Assembly: GCA_017527825.1 (NCBI GenBank)
Contig: JAFXPO010000047.1
Location: 62,001-126,000 of the forward strand
Direction of reading: 5' to 3'
Length of the DNA: 64,000 nucleotides
Source of the DNA: Oscillospiraceae bacterium
GTDB taxonomy: Bacteria > Bacillota > Clostridia > Oscillospirales > Oscillospiraceae
Shown here: piece after piece, positions 49,971 through 59,558 of the stretch
How positions within the stretch are numbered: position 1 is the first letter of the stretch
How the letters are laid out: every line of letters starts with the position of its first letter
Position numbers and translations under genes: made by a program
Notes under the pieces: generated by a model
Databases searched by the model: none
The model's input: only the letters and a program-made list of their open reading frames with translations
What the model was told of the DNA's origin: nothing

Positions 49971-50900
49971 ATGCCTGAACGCAAGGAATTTTATTTCCCC
50001 TCCTCCGACGGGAAAACACAGATTCACGCCGTCGAATGGACGCCCGACGCCGCGCCGGTGGGCGTGTACCAGATCGCCCACGGCGTCGCTGAGTATGCGC
50101 TGCGCTATGACCCGTTCGCGCAGTTCCTCTGCTCCAAAGGCTTTGTGGTGGTCGCCAACGACCACATCGGTCACGGGCTCTCCGTCGCGTCCGGCGCCGC
50201 GCCGCTGTACTTCGGAGCGAAGGACGGCTGGACGCATGTGGTGGACGACATGTTTACCCTGCGCCGCGAGACGGGAAAGAAATACCCCGGCCTCCCGTAT
50301 TTCCTCATGGGCCACTCCATGGGATCGTTCCTCGCGCGCACTTATCTGATTCGTTACCCCGGTACGGTGAAGGGCGCCATCATCATGGGAACCGGTCAGC
50401 AGCCGGGCTGCATGGTCGCCGGCGGCAAGCTGGCGGCGCGGCTCATCGGCAGAAAGAGCGGCTTTGACAAGTTCAACGCCACGGTGGACGGTCTCGCCTT
50501 CGGCGCGTACAACAAGCCCTTTGAGCCAAAGCGCACCAATTACGACTGGCTCAGCGCCAACACTGAAAACGTGGACAGCTACATCGCCGACCCCCTCTGC
50601 GGCGGCGACGCGACGGTCGGGCTGTTCCTCGACATGCTCGGCGGCATCGGCTTCATCGGCAAGCAGTCCAACGTGGAGCGGATGGACAAGAACACGCCGA
50701 TCCTCTTCATTTCCGGGGAGATGGACCCCGTGGGCGATCTCGGCAAGGGTGTGAGAAAGGCGTACGAGAGTTTCCGCAAGGCAGGCGTCAGGGACGTGTC
50801 CATCAAGCTTTACCCCGGTCTGCGGCACGAGATTCTCAACGAAAAGGAACGCGAACAGGTCTGCGCCGACATCTGGGCATGGATCGAGCCGCGCATGTGA
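49971..50900 (+). CDS. Alpha/beta hydrolase, monoacylglycerol lipase / lysophospholipase-like (309 aa)
   Basis: ATG 49971 with AGGGAGG upstream. Serine-hydrolase features: [20 protein letters not shown] (oxyanion region), NDHIGHGLS, nucleophile elbow [10 protein letters not shown] (Ser in GHSMG), acid region [12 protein letters not shown] and catalytic His in [10 protein letters not shown]. Cytosolic, no signal peptide. The hydrolase_4 group cleaves monoglycerides or lysophospholipids. Divergent from glpK. The candidate promoter is weak, with AT-rich sequence at 49900-49950. Confidence 0.85.
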   Translation: MPERKEFYFPSSDGKTQIHAVEWTPDAAPVGVYQIAHGVAEYALRYDPFAQFLCSKGFVVVANDHIGHGLSVASGAAPLYFGAKDGWTHVVDDMFTLRRETGKKYPGLPYFLMGHSMGSFLARTYLIRYPGTVKGAIIMGTGQQPGCMVAGGKLAARLIGRKSGFDKFNATVDGLAFGAYNKPFEPKRTNYDWLSANTENVDSYIADPLCGGDATVGLFLDMLGGIGFIGKQSNVERMDKNTPILFISGEMDPVGDLGKGVRKAYESFRKAGVRDVSIKLYPGLRHEILNEKEREQVCADIWAWIEPRM

Positions 50901-50903
50901 GCC

Positions 50904-51479
50904 ATGCCGGAGCCGTGGGAAGCGCTGGAAAGCGCGTGCAAAAACTGTCGGGAATGCTCGCTGTGCGAGACGCGGACGAACGTGGTGTTCGGCGTCGGCA
51001 GCCATGACGCCGAGGTGCTGTTCATCGGCGAGGGTCCCGGCGCGAACGAGGACTTGCAGGGCGAACCGTTTGTCGGCAAGGCGGGCATGCTGCTCGACGA
51101 CATGCTCGCGATCATCGGTATGAAGCGGGAAAACGTCTACATTGCCAACATCGTCAAATGCCGCCCGCCGGAAAACCGCGACCCGCTGACCGTGGAGCAG
51201 GACGCCTGTATCGGCTGGCTGCGGCGGCAGACGGCGCTGCTGCGCCCGAAAATCATTGTCTGCCTCGGCCGCATCGCGGCAATGCGGATCATCCGCGAGG
51301 ATTTCAAAATCACCCGCGAGCATGGGCAGTGGTTTGAAAAAGCCGGGGTGCAGGTGATGGCAATGTACCATCCCGCCGCGCTGTTGCGCGACCCGCACCG
51401 GCGGCCGGAGGCGTTCGACGATTTAAAGGCATTGCAGGCGAAGGTGCGTATACTGTGCGATCATACGGAGGTGTACTGA
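50904..51479 (+). CDS. Uracil-DNA glycosylase, family 4 (191 aa)
   Basis: Removes uracil from DNA in base-excision repair. The motif [20 protein letters not shown] is that of family 4, with the Cys-x2-Cys pairs for a [4Fe-4S] cluster ([10 protein letters not shown] and [13 protein letters not shown]). [15 protein letters not shown] is motif 3 with catalytic-region His. Starts 3 bp after the hydrolase. Confidence 0.92.
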   Translation: MPEPWEALESACKNCRECSLCETRTNVVFGVGSHDAEVLFIGEGPGANEDLQGEPFVGKAGMLLDDMLAIIGMKRENVYIANIVKCRPPENRDPLTVEQDACIGWLRRQTALLRPKIIVCLGRIAAMRIIREDFKITREHGQWFEKAGVQVMAMYHPAALLRDPHRRPEAFDDLKALQAKVRILCDHTEVY

Positions 51480-51482
51480 ACG

Positions 51483-51728
51483 ATGGAATGCCCGTATTGT
51501 CAAAATGAAATGGATTTCGGCTTCATCCAGAGCCGTGACGGCGTGTACTGGGTCAAAACCAAACGCGCCATCTCCAACGCCATCCCGCCGCGGCGCGGCA
51601 AGGATGTGGTACCGCTGAACTTCGACAAGGTCAGCTATTTCAACGGCGGCTACGCCGAGGCGTGGCTCTGCCGCGGCTGCCAAAAGGTCATCATCGACTT
51701 TTCGCCGAAGAAAACCGACGAGGAATAG
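51483..51728 (+). CDS. Small zinc-ribbon-like protein (81 aa)
   Basis: Two CxxC pairs (MECPYCQ at the N-terminus and LCRGCQK near the C-terminus) with about 60 residues between, a zinc-ribbon-type pattern. GGAGGTG lies upstream. Resembles the PF20097-type zinc-ribbon proteins common in Clostridia, from memory. Function unknown. Two-gene arrangement with the uracil glycosylase. Confidence 0.75.
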   Translation: MECPYCQNEMDFGFIQSRDGVYWVKTKRAISNAIPPRRGKDVVPLNFDKVSYFNGGYAEAWLCRGCQKVIIDFSPKKTDEE

Positions 51729-51731
51729 CGC

Positions 51732-51761
51732 AAAAGGATCGGGAAAACTCCCGATCCTTTT
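51732..51761. terminator. Bidirectional terminator between convergent genes
   Basis: Stem AAAAGGATCGGGA / TCCCGATCCTTTT (51732-51761), loop AAAC, ending in TTTTC. Confidence 0.9.
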
Positions 51762-52372
51762 CATTTTGCCTTGCGCAGATCAACCATCTCGTCGATCCGC
51801 AGCGACAGAAAGGCGCGAAGCTCCTCCCAGTCGCCCCAGCTCAGCTCCAGCGGCTGCAGCGCCATCGCGCGGCGCGAACCGGTCAGCACCAACAGGTCGC
51901 TGGATTCAAAGGCAAACTGGATTTTTTGAAACGGCACCAGCTCCTCGCCGCCCCGCGCGGGGCAGATGCGCATGCCGTCATCGTCAAAGATCACACGGGC
52001 GCCGGCACGCTCCGCCTTGCCCACCTGCGTCATCAGCTGCTCCTTCGACGCGTCGCGATGCCGCTTCCCCTCGCGGCTGAGCAGCAGCCAGACGCCGCCG
52101 CAGCCCGTCAGCGCCGCGCCGCCCAGCAGCGATTTCAGCTCGCCCACGGGATCGGTCAGCGCGAACGCCAGCAGTGCCAGCCCCATCAGCGACAGCGCGG
52201 CAAGATAGGCGCGGTAGCGCAGCTTTCTGCGCCGCAGCCGCTCCTTTGGGCTGACGGCTCCTTTCTCCCGCCGGGGATGTGCCAGCATCTGCGCGCGCTC
52301 CTCCAGCGCGTCCGCAAGCTGCGCCAGCACCTCCGGGTTTCGCAGCGGGCGCAGCTCAAACGTGTACTCCAC
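51761..52372 (-). CDS. Two-helix membrane protein with YcxB-like C-terminal domain (203 aa)
   Basis: A basic N-terminus with the strand MEYTFELRPLRNPEV, then two membrane helices (AYLAALSLMGLALLAFAL and LGGAALTGCGGVWLLLS) and a C-terminal soluble part (FDDDGMRICPARGGEELVPFQKIQFAFES, read in two segments, then DLLVLTGS and ALQPLELSWGDWEELRAFL). The pattern resembles YcxB-type proteins that reverse PH-like strands. Function unknown. It follows cysS in the same direction. Confidence 0.7.
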   Translation of the reverse strand: MEYTFELRPLRNPEVLAQLADALEERAQMLAHPRREKGAVSPKERLRRRKLRYRAYLAALSLMGLALLAFALTDPVGELKSLLGGAALTGCGGVWLLLSREGKRHRDASKEQLMTQVGKAERAGARVIFDDDGMRICPARGGEELVPFQKIQFAFESSDLLVLTGSRRAMALQPLELSWGDWEELRAFLSLRIDEMVDLRKAK

Positions 52373-52378
52373 CGCGTG

Positions 52379-53833
52379 TTACACGCGCTTCCACTTCGCG
52401 CCGTTGGGAATATCCGTCAGCTCCACGCCCTGCGCCCTCAGCTCGTCGCGAATGCGGTCAGCCTCGGCAAAACTCTTCGCCTTCTTCGCCTCCGCGCGCT
52501 GACGGATCAGTGTCTCAACCGCCGCATCCGGTGCGCCGTCCTCGGCGATGACCGTGAACTCGGCGCTCTGCGTCGCCGCCGCCCTGGCGTTCTTCTCGCG
52601 CAGCGCGTCCGCCTTCTGAAGCAGGTCAAGGCTCAGCACACTGTCTATGTCCGCGAGCATCGCGCGCTTGGTGGCGTCGTTGGTCTGCGCCTTGAGAACG
52701 TCATAGATCACCGTCACGCCGTTGGGCGTGTTGATGTCGTTGTCCATCTGGGCAATGAACTTCTCGCGGTACTCCTTGCGCGCCGCCTCGTCCACCGCGC
52801 CGTCGTCCGGCTTGAGGTTCGCGATGCGCCCGATCAGCTTTTCAAACGCGGTCTGGGCGTTGTCCAGATTCTTCCATGTGAACACAAGGTTCTTGCGGTA
52901 GTGGCTTTGCAGGCAGAAGAAACGGTAGGCGATGGGATCGTAGCCCTTTTCCTCCAACAGCGACACGGTCAGGAATTCTCCCTTGGACTTGGACATTTTG
53001 CCGTCAAGCGTGTTGAGGTGAGCGACGTGCACCCAGTACTTCGTCCACTTGTGACCGAGGTAACTCTCGCTCTGTGCGATCTCGTTGGTGTGATGCGGGA
53101 AGGCATTGTCCACGCCGCCGCAGTGAATATCGAGGTTCTCGCCGAGGTGCTTCATCGAAATGCAGGAGCATTCGATGTGCCAGCCCGGATAGCCCACGCC
53201 CCAGGGGGAATCCCATTTGAGCGCCTGATCCTCAAACTTGGACTTGGTAAACCACAGCACGAAGTCGTTCTTGTTGCGCTTGTTCGCGTCCGCCTCTACG
53301 CCCTCGCGGACGCCGACGGCGAGGTCTTCCTCGTTGTGGTCGTTGAAAATATAATAATGATCGAGCTTACTGGTGTCAAAGTATACGTTGCCGCCCGCCT
53401 GATAAGCATAGCCGTCGTCGAGCAGCTTGGTGATGATCTTGATATACTCCTCAATGCAGTTGGTCGCAGGCTCCACCACGTCAGGGCGCTTGATGTTCAG
53501 CTTCTTGCAGTCGTCAAAAAACGCGTCCGTGTAGTACTGCGCGATCTCCATGACGCTCTTGTGCTCGCGCTTTGCTCCCTTGAGCATCTTGTCTTCGCCG
53601 GTGTCGGCGTCGCTGGACAGATGCCCCACGTCGGTAATGTTCATCACGCGCTTGACGTTGTAGCCGAGGAAACGCAGGTACTTTTCCAGCACGTCCTCCA
53701 TGATGTAGCTGCGCAGGTTCCCGATGTGCGCGAAATGATACACGGTGGGGCCACAGGTATACATCTTGACGAGGCTGGGATCAACGGGGACAAATTCTTC
53801 CTTCCGATGACTGGCTGAGTTATAAATATACAT
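52379..53833 (-). CDS. cysS: Cysteinyl-tRNA synthetase (484 aa)
   Basis: Charges tRNA-Cys. Class I: N-terminal TCGPTVYHFAHIGNLR (HIGH-like HIGN), zinc Cys/His residues such as GWHIECSCISM and GVDNAFPHHTNE, and KMSKSK (KMSKS motif). Full length with a C-terminal anticodon-binding domain. AGGAG precedes the ATG. The promoter was not identified; pgsA is upstream with a hairpin between. Confidence 0.97.
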   Translation of the reverse strand: MYIYNSASHRKEEFVPVDPSLVKMYTCGPTVYHFAHIGNLRSYIMEDVLEKYLRFLGYNVKRVMNITDVGHLSSDADTGEDKMLKGAKREHKSVMEIAQYYTDAFFDDCKKLNIKRPDVVEPATNCIEEYIKIITKLLDDGYAYQAGGNVYFDTSKLDHYYIFNDHNEEDLAVGVREGVEADANKRNKNDFVLWFTKSKFEDQALKWDSPWGVGYPGWHIECSCISMKHLGENLDIHCGGVDNAFPHHTNEIAQSESYLGHKWTKYWVHVAHLNTLDGKMSKSKGEFLTVSLLEEKGYDPIAYRFFCLQSHYRKNLVFTWKNLDNAQTAFEKLIGRIANLKPDDGAVDEAARKEYREKFIAQMDNDINTPNGVTVIYDVLKAQTNDATKRAMLADIDSVLSLDLLQKADALREKNARAAATQSAEFTVIAEDGAPDAAVETLIRQRAEAKKAKSFAEADRIRDELRAQGVELTDIPNGAKWKRV

Positions 53834-53869
53834 GACAATAGCTCCTTATACTGCAGCGCGAAGCGCATT

Positions 53870-53912
53870 GAGTTCTTTTTGGTTACGTTCTCTCCGAAAG
53901 AAAAAGTAACTC
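53870..53912 (-). repeat. Imperfect hairpin element after pgsA, related to one after recA
   Basis: On the minus strand GAGTTACTTTTTC ... AAAAAGAACTC folds back just after the pgsA stop. It shares CCAAAA(A)GAAC-type strings with the element at 56492-56519. Possibly a dispersed terminator or stabiliser. Confidence 0.45.
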
Positions 53913-54459
53913 ATTTAGCATTTTTGAACACGTCGCGGTTTTTGATGAAATATTCCACGCCGGAATACAGCGTGGTGGCAACGATCACAACATTGCTGAT
54001 GGACGCGACAAAGTCAGGCGCGGAGTCACCGACCGCCGGCGCGGCGATGAGCAGCATCAGACACAGACACACCATCGTCGCGGCGGTCTTGACCTTCCCT
54101 GACCAGCCTGCGGCGATCACGCGTCCCTGCTCCACCGCGACAAGACGCATACCCGACACCGCAAACTCACGGAACAGCACGATTGCCAGCACCCAGCCGG
54201 GCATCCGCCCCGCCTCGACAAACCAGCACATCGCCGCCATGACCAGCACCTTGTCCGCCAGCGGGTCCATGAACTTGCCGAAATCCGTGATCTGGTTATA
54301 GTGCCGCGCAATGTAGCCGTCCAGCATGTCCGTCAGGCTCGCCGCAATGAACACACCCAGCGCCACATAGCGCGAGCCGGGGAAACCGGCGTACAGCACG
54401 CCGAGAAACACCGGAATCAGCGCCATGCGCAGCAGCGTCAGCTTATTCGCAGTTGTCAT
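53911..54459 (-). CDS. pgsA: CDP-diacylglycerol-glycerol-3-phosphate 3-phosphatidyltransferase PgsA (182 aa)
   Basis: Makes phosphatidylglycerol phosphate. The CDP-alcohol phosphotransferase motif is present: DMLDGYIARHYNQITDFGKF followed by MDPLADK, which holds the DG-x2-AR-x8-G-x3-D-x3-D residues. About six membrane helices. GGAGG precedes the ATG. cysS is downstream. Confidence 0.94.
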   Translation of the reverse strand: MTTANKLTLLRMALIPVFLGVLYAGFPGSRYVALGVFIAASLTDMLDGYIARHYNQITDFGKFMDPLADKVLVMAAMCWFVEAGRMPGWVLAIVLFREFAVSGMRLVAVEQGRVIAAGWSGKVKTAATMVCLCLMLLIAAPAVGDSAPDFVASISNVVIVATTLYSGVEYFIKNRDVFKNAK

Positions 54460-54473
54460 ATTATGTCAACCTC

Positions 54474-55793
54474 CTATACGACTTCGCCGGTCAGTTCGCC
54501 GTCCATGGTCCCTGTGATGCGGACGCTCACAAACTCGCCCGGCTCTAAATCGCGATCTGACGAGAAGTAAATCTTGCCGTCAATGTCAATGGACTCGGCA
54601 TAGCTGCGTCCGATATAGCCCATAGACGCGCTGTCAAACCCCTCGCACAGCACCTCGACGACGTCGCCCATCTTGGACTCGTTGTACTCGTCCATGATGC
54701 GACTCTGCACATCCACCAACAGCTCCGCGCGGCGGCGCGCCTCCTCCTCGTCGACGCGGTTTTCCATCTGCGCCGCACGGGTACCCTCCTCCGGCGAGTA
54801 CGGGAACACGCCGGCGCGTTCGATCTTCACCTCGCGCAGGAAGTCGCACAACTCCTCGAACTCCGTCTCGCCCTCATAGGGCAGACCTGTGATGATACTC
54901 GTGCGCAGCACCAATCCGGGAATACGCGCACGGAGCTTCGCGAACAGCTCCGTCAGATACGCCTTGTCTCCGCGGCGGTTCATCGCCGAAAGAATTCTGT
55001 CGTTGCAGTGCTGAATGGGAATATCCAGATACTTGAGCACCTTCGGCTCCGAGGCAATGGCGTCGATCAGCTCGTCGTCAAACTCATCGGGATAGAGATA
55101 GTGCAAACGCACCCAATGAACATTTAGTTTACATAATTTATGTATCAACTCCGGCAAACGACGCTTGCCATAATTGTCGGTCCCGTAGCGCGTGATGTCC
55201 TGCGCGATGACGATGAGTTCCTTCACGCCCAGATCGGAGAGCTTTTTCGCCTCCGCGAGGACGTTCTCCCATTGACGGCTGCGGTATTTCCCGCGCAATG
55301 ATGGGATCACGCAGAACGCGCAATGGTTGTCACACCCCTCCGCGATGCGCAGATACGCCGTGTACGGCGGCGTAGTGATGACGCGATCCAGCTCCTCGAC
55401 CGGAGCATGTATGCTGCCGAAGCGGCGTGGGGTATCGCCTTTGAGCACCTCATCGACAGCGCTGACGATTTCGCTGTAGCTGCCGGTGCCCAGCATACCG
55501 TCCACCTCCGGCATGGATTCCGTGATCTCGTCCTTGTATCGCTGGGACAAGCAGCCGGTGACCAGAATCTTTTTCAGCCGCCCGCGTTTTTTCAGCTCGC
55601 CCATGGCGAGGATGTTGTCGATGGCTTCCTCCTTGGCGGAGTCAATGAAGCCGCAGGTGTTGATGACCACCACGTCGGAGCCATCCGGCGTATCGGAGAG
55701 CGTCAGCCCCGCATCGCGGCACAGCGCCATCATCTGCTCGGTGTTCACGAGGTTTTTCGCGCAGCCGAGGGAAATAAATGCAATTTTACTCAT
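54474..55793 (-). CDS. rimO: Ribosomal protein S12 methylthiotransferase RimO (439 aa)
   Basis: Radical-SAM enzyme that adds a methylthio group to Asp of S12. The UPF0004 N-terminal domain (SLGCAKNLVNTEQM, Cys ligands), the radical-SAM motif CDNHCAFCVIP (CxxxCxxC) and a C-terminal TRAM domain are visible. VIVINTCGFID-type strand VVVINTCGFIDSAKEEA is the RimO-typical segment, unlike MiaB. Full length. Starts 3 bp after recX. Confidence 0.95.
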   Translation of the reverse strand: MSKIAFISLGCAKNLVNTEQMMALCRDAGLTLSDTPDGSDVVVINTCGFIDSAKEEAIDNILAMGELKKRGRLKKILVTGCLSQRYKDEITESMPEVDGMLGTGSYSEIVSAVDEVLKGDTPRRFGSIHAPVEELDRVITTPPYTAYLRIAEGCDNHCAFCVIPSLRGKYRSRQWENVLAEAKKLSDLGVKELIVIAQDITRYGTDNYGKRRLPELIHKLCKLNVHWVRLHYLYPDEFDDELIDAIASEPKVLKYLDIPIQHCNDRILSAMNRRGDKAYLTELFAKLRARIPGLVLRTSIITGLPYEGETEFEELCDFLREVKIERAGVFPYSPEEGTRAAQMENRVDEEEARRRAELLVDVQSRIMDEYNESKMGDVVEVLCEGFDSASMGYIGRSYAESIDIDGKIYFSSDRDLEPGEFVSVRITGTMDGELTGEVV

Positions 55794-55796
55794 GGA

Positions 55797-56417
55797 TCAA
55801 TCCTCCGGTATCTCTTCGCCCAGCGCGACCAGCGCCGCCTTCACATCCCGCCACGCAAATCCGCGGCGCAGCAACAGGTCAGAGAGTTTTTTCTGTTCCC
55901 TCTCTCCGATCACGTCGCCCTTCGTCTTGGAGGCGATCACCCGCGCGATGGTCTCCGCCGGGTCGGGCGCGTCGGCAAGTGCCTCGTCCCAATGCTCACG
56001 GGGTACGCCGCGGCGACGCAGCTCATCGCGAAGCTTCGCCTCACCGTAGCCGTTCGCACTGTAGTGCCGCACGATGGTTCTGGCGTAGGCGAGGTCGTCC
56101 ACCGCGCCGATGTCCTCCAGCCAGTCCGCCGCCGCCTCCGCGTCGGCATCCGCCGTACCCTTATCGCGAAGGCGCTTTTGCAGCTCCTGCTTGCTGAGTG
56201 GACGCGCGGAGATCATGCGAACCGCCCGGACGCGGGCGTCGCTCCGCGCGGCGCACTTTTGTAATTCTACCATAGTATCAGGGCTGATGTCCAGTCCCGT
56301 ATACAAGTCGAAACGCAGGAGCTCATCCTCCGTGACCCGAAGGAGGTCTCCCCCCTCCAGGTACACGAGGATGCGCCCCTGCTGATGCTTCGACCGCTCT
56401 ATTTTTTTTATCTTCAC
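55797..56417 (-). CDS. recX: Regulatory protein RecX (206 aa)
   Basis: GTG 56417 with GGAGG six bases upstream; the longer frame has no SD. RecX limits RecA filament growth. Three-helix repeats are visible (QELQKRLRDKG, YARTIVRHYSANGYG with AKLRDELRRRGV, KLSDLLLRRGFAWRDVKAAL). The N-terminus has a beta-rich segment. Downstream of recA, as usual, separated by 101 bp. Confidence 0.9.
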   Translation of the reverse strand: MKIKKIERSKHQQGRILVYLEGGDLLRVTEDELLRFDLYTGLDISPDTMVELQKCAARSDARVRAVRMISARPLSKQELQKRLRDKGTADADAEAAADWLEDIGAVDDLAYARTIVRHYSANGYGEAKLRDELRRRGVPREHWDEALADAPDPAETIARVIASKTKGDVIGEREQKKLSDLLLRRGFAWRDVKAALVALGEEIPED

Positions 56418-56491
56418 GTTTTCCTCCAACAAGGAAGGTTTCGTTACCGTGCGAAATCGTCTGGATGCGCACACGGCGAAGAGCGCGGCAA

Positions 56492-56519
56492 AGTTCTTTT
56501 GGTTTCTTTGAAAGGAACT
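56492..56519 (-). repeat. Imperfect hairpin element after recA, related to one after pgsA
   Basis: On the minus strand AGTTCCTTT ... AAAAGAACT immediately follows the recA stop; see 53870-53912. Confidence 0.45.
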
Positions 56520-57622
56520 CAGCCTTCAAAGTCGTCTGCGCTGACGTCCACCGCGCGGCCCGCCGCCTTGGCGGCAATGCGCTGCTGCCCGGTCATCAGC
56601 TTGTCGAAGTTGGCGCGGATGTCCGCCTCCAGCTTGTCGGCGACCTCAGGATTATCCTTGAGATACTGCTTGGCGGCGTCGCGACCCTGACCGATGCGGG
56701 TCTCGCCCATGGAGTACCACGAGCCGCTCTTCTGCACAAAGTCCAGCTTCACGCCGAGGTCGATCAGCTCGCCGAGGAGCGAGATGCCCTCGCCGTACAT
56801 GATGTCGAACTCCGCCTCGCGGAACGGAGGCGCCATCTTATTCTTGACCACCTTGGCGCGGGTGCGGTTACCGATCATTTCGCCGCCGTTCTTGAGCGTC
56901 TCCACGCGGCGCACGTCAATGCGCACGGAGGCGTAGAACTTCAGCGCGCGGCCGCCGGTGGTGACCTCAGGGTTGCCGTACATGACGCCCACCTTCTCGC
57001 GCAGCTGGTTGATGAAGATAACGATGGTGTTGGTCTTGTTGATCGCGCCGGTCAGCTTGCGCAGCGCCTGAGACATGAGGCGGGCGTGGAGACCCACAAA
57101 GCTGTCGCCCATCTCGCCCTCGATCTCCGCGCGCGGCACCAGCGCCGCCACGGAGTCTACCACAATCACGTCGATCGCGCCGGAGCGCACCAGCGCCTCG
57201 GTGATTTCCAGCGCCTGCTCGCCGGTGTCCGGCTGGGAGATCAACATGTCCTCGATGTTGACGCCCAGCGCCCGCGCGTAGGTCACGTCCAGCGCGTGCT
57301 CGGCATCGATGAAGGCGACCTCGCCGCCCTGCTTCTGCGCCTGCGCCAGCACATGCAGCGCCAGCGTCGTCTTACCGGAGGACTCAGGGCCGTAAATCTC
57401 AATGATGCGCCCGCGAGGCAGTCCGCCCACGCCCAACGCCAGGTCCAGCGCCAGCGAGCCGGTGGAGATGGACTCGATGTTCACCGCCGCCTTGCCGTCG
57501 CCGTAGCGCATGATGGACCCCTTGCCGTAGGTGCGCTCGATCTGCTGCATGGCGGTCTCTATCGCGCGCTTCTTTTCCTCGGAAGCGGCGGCGGCCGCCT
57601 TTGTCGCTTTCGTCTCTGCCAT
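56519..57622 (-). CDS. recA: Recombinase RecA (367 aa)
   Basis: ATG 57622 with GGAGG upstream. Core: [13 protein letters not shown] (Walker A), [10 protein letters not shown] (Walker B), [16 protein letters not shown] (L2-like loop region with the conserved Gln), and the GALKFYAS segment read here as [13 protein letters not shown]. Full length. The C-terminus is acidic and ends [11 protein letters not shown], nearly the same as the TopA end in this window. recX lies downstream, prmC and DUF1385 upstream. Confidence 0.98.
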   Translation of the reverse strand: MAETKATKAAAAASEEKKRAIETAMQQIERTYGKGSIMRYGDGKAAVNIESISTGSLALDLALGVGGLPRGRIIEIYGPESSGKTTLALHVLAQAQKQGGEVAFIDAEHALDVTYARALGVNIEDMLISQPDTGEQALEITEALVRSGAIDVIVVDSVAALVPRAEIEGEMGDSFVGLHARLMSQALRKLTGAINKTNTIVIFINQLREKVGVMYGNPEVTTGGRALKFYASVRIDVRRVETLKNGGEMIGNRTRAKVVKNKMAPPFREAEFDIMYGEGISLLGELIDLGVKLDFVQKSGSWYSMGETRIGQGRDAAKQYLKDNPEVADKLEADIRANFDKLMTGQQRIAAKAAGRAVDVSADDFEG

Positions 57623-57660
57623 AATCGATTCCTCCGTATGATGTAAACTCTTGATATTCC

Positions 57661-58527
57661 TTAAATCTGTTCCCACAGCGTGCCGCATACCACGCGGGGA
57701 ATCTCGTTCAAATCCTTGATGATCTCCACATTGCCAAAGCCGCTCGCGCGCATCAGCCGCAGCACAGCGTCCGACTGACCGATACCGACCTCGAAGAGCA
57801 GCCTGCCGTGCGCGCGCAGCGCGTCGCGCCACTTGTCGCAGATCGCGCGGTAAAAATCCAGACCGTCCGCGCCGCCGTCCAGCGCAAGGCGCGGCTCATG
57901 GTCGCGCACGGATGTGTCCAGCGTCTCAATGTCCGCCGTCGGGATGTAGGGCGGATTGCTGACGATCACGTCGTATTCCCCCAGCTGCCGCGAGGGCTTT
58001 TCCCGTGCGTCCATCCGCAGGACGCTCACGCGAGCGCTCAAATCGTTGCGGCGGATGTTCTGACGGCAAATCTTGACCGCCTCCTCGTCCAGCTCGCCCA
58101 GCGTCACATGGGCAGTCGGCACATGCTTCGCCACCGCCAGCCCGATGCAGCCGCTGCCCGCGCAGAGGTCCAGCACCCGCGGCTCCGCGCAGTCCTGCGC
58201 CGCCTCAATCGCGCGCGCCGCCAGCACCTCGGTGTCCGGGCGCGGGATCAGCACCGCCCGTGAGATGTCCAGCGGCAGACCGTAAAACTCCCACTCGCCG
58301 ATCAGATACGCCACCGGCTCACCGGCGAGGTGACGCTCAGCAAGATCGTTGACCTCGCGCTCGATCTCCGGCGGAATGTAGAGCCGGCTGTCCCGCACGA
58401 ACTCCGCGTTGGTCTTGCCCGACGCGGAGCAAATCAGCTCCCGCGCCGCCCTGGTCGGGTCAAATACGCCCGCCGCCTTGAAGCGGCGCCGCGTGTCCAA
58501 ATACAGATCGTTGTATGTTATCGCCAT
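57661..58527 (-). CDS. prmC: Peptide chain release factor N5-glutamine methyltransferase PrmC (288 aa)
   Basis: Methylates the GGQ Gln of RF1/RF2. SAM site [16 protein letters not shown] and catalytic NPPY (VSNPPYIP), with the N-terminal helical domain ([18 protein letters not shown]) and IPRPDTEVL, are all in the expected order. AAGGATG lies before the ATG, 3 bp after the DUF1385 stop. DUF1385-prmC is the common Firmicute order; prfA is not next here. Confidence 0.95.
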   Translation of the reverse strand: MAITYNDLYLDTRRRFKAAGVFDPTRAARELICSASGKTNAEFVRDSRLYIPPEIEREVNDLAERHLAGEPVAYLIGEWEFYGLPLDISRAVLIPRPDTEVLAARAIEAAQDCAEPRVLDLCAGSGCIGLAVAKHVPTAHVTLGELDEEAVKICRQNIRRNDLSARVSVLRMDAREKPSRQLGEYDVIVSNPPYIPTADIETLDTSVRDHEPRLALDGGADGLDFYRAICDKWRDALRAHGRLLFEVGIGQSDAVLRLMRASGFGNVEIIKDLNEIPRVVCGTLWEQI

Positions 58528-58530
58528 CGT

Positions 58531-59487
58531 CTACCACGCATCCTTGCCCTTCTCCGCGGGGATCACCAGCTCGATCGCCTTGATCGCCACCTCCAGCATG
58601 GAGTCGTCCGGCTCGTTGGTGGTAAAGTTCTGGAGCCACAGCCCCGGACGCGACAGAAACCGCGTCAGCGCGGTATCATGCCCGCCGACGTAGCGGTTGA
58701 ACTCATACGCCACGCCCACAATGGGAATGAGCAGCAGCAGATGCATCCCAAAGCGCACCCACAGGTTGCGCCACTCCACGAAGCTGAACACCACACTGGA
58801 AATGATGACCGAAATGACGATCACCACAAACAAAAAGCTTGTGCCGCAGCGCGGGTGAAAGCGCTTCTGCATGCGGCAGTTCTCAACCGTCAGCGGAAGT
58901 CCCGCCTCATAGCAGAAAATGGTCTTGTGCTCCGCACCGTGATACTGGAACACGCGCTGGATGTCCTTTTGCTTCGACACCAGCAGCATGTACGCGAAGA
59001 AAATCAGCATTTTGATAGCCGACTCCACCACGTTATGCACCGCCGCGCTCTTGATGAACGGATCCACAAAGCCCGCAAGAAATGTTGGCAGCAGAAAGAA
59101 TAGTCCGATCGTCATACCCAGCGACAGGATGACCGCCAACACGGTGACCATCTTCTGCGCCGCCTCGCCGCTGAAGTGCTTCTCGATCCAGAGGTCAAAC
59201 TTCGACGGCTGAACCAACTCGTCGTCTGGAAAGTAATCCGCTGAGAACATCAGCGCCCTGACGCCGCGCACCATCGAATCTACAAAGGTCACCGCTCCGC
59301 GGATGATGGGCAGCCCCAGAATCGGATATTTGTCCCGCGTGAGGGTGATCTCTTCCTCCTTGACCACCAGCCCCTCCGGCGAGCGGACGACGATCGCCTG
59401 CTTGCCCGGACCGCGCATCAGGATTCCCTCGATCAGCGCCTGTCCGCCGATACTGGTGCGAAAGGCGCAGTTTTGTTGCTCTGCCAT
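58531..59487 (-). CDS. DUF1385 family membrane protein (YqhQ-like, 318 aa)
   Basis: ATG 59487 after GAGGAG. Opens with SIGGQALIEGILMRGPGKQAI, characteristic of DUF1385, then GAVTFVDSMVRGV. Four or more membrane helices in the middle; FQYHGAEHKTIFCYEAG and RFHPRCGTSFL hold the conserved His/Cys of the family, suggesting metal binding. Function unknown; conserved next to prmC. Its promoter is at 59512-59540. Confidence 0.93.
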   Translation of the reverse strand: MAEQQNCAFRTSIGGQALIEGILMRGPGKQAIVVRSPEGLVVKEEEITLTRDKYPILGLPIIRGAVTFVDSMVRGVRALMFSADYFPDDELVQPSKFDLWIEKHFSGEAAQKMVTVLAVILSLGMTIGLFFLLPTFLAGFVDPFIKSAAVHNVVESAIKMLIFFAYMLLVSKQKDIQRVFQYHGAEHKTIFCYEAGLPLTVENCRMQKRFHPRCGTSFLFVVIVISVIISSVVFSFVEWRNLWVRFGMHLLLLIPIVGVAYEFNRYVGGHDTALTRFLSRPGLWLQNFTTNEPDDSMLEVAIKAIELVIPAEKGKDAW

Positions 59488-59511
59488 GGTGTTACTCCTC
59501 ACGATATGCTC

Positions 59512-59540
59512 ATTCTAGCATATCCTTTTTCAAAATGCAA
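59512..59540 (-). promoter_or_regulatory. Promoter of the DUF1385-prmC-recA group
   Basis: -35 TTGCAT (59535-59540), 17-bp spacer, -10 TAGAAT (59512-59517) on the minus strand. Confidence 0.7.
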
Positions 59541-59558
59541 TATTTGTTCGATAACTTT

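Noticed and set aside
51662-53818. A 718-codon plus-strand frame opposite cysS
   Set aside because: Antisense shadow; crosses a bidirectional terminator and cysS has full class I synthetase motifs.
53834-53910. T-box riboswitch before cysS
   Set aside because: The leader is under 80 bp and I see no T-box sequence or specifier-type structure.
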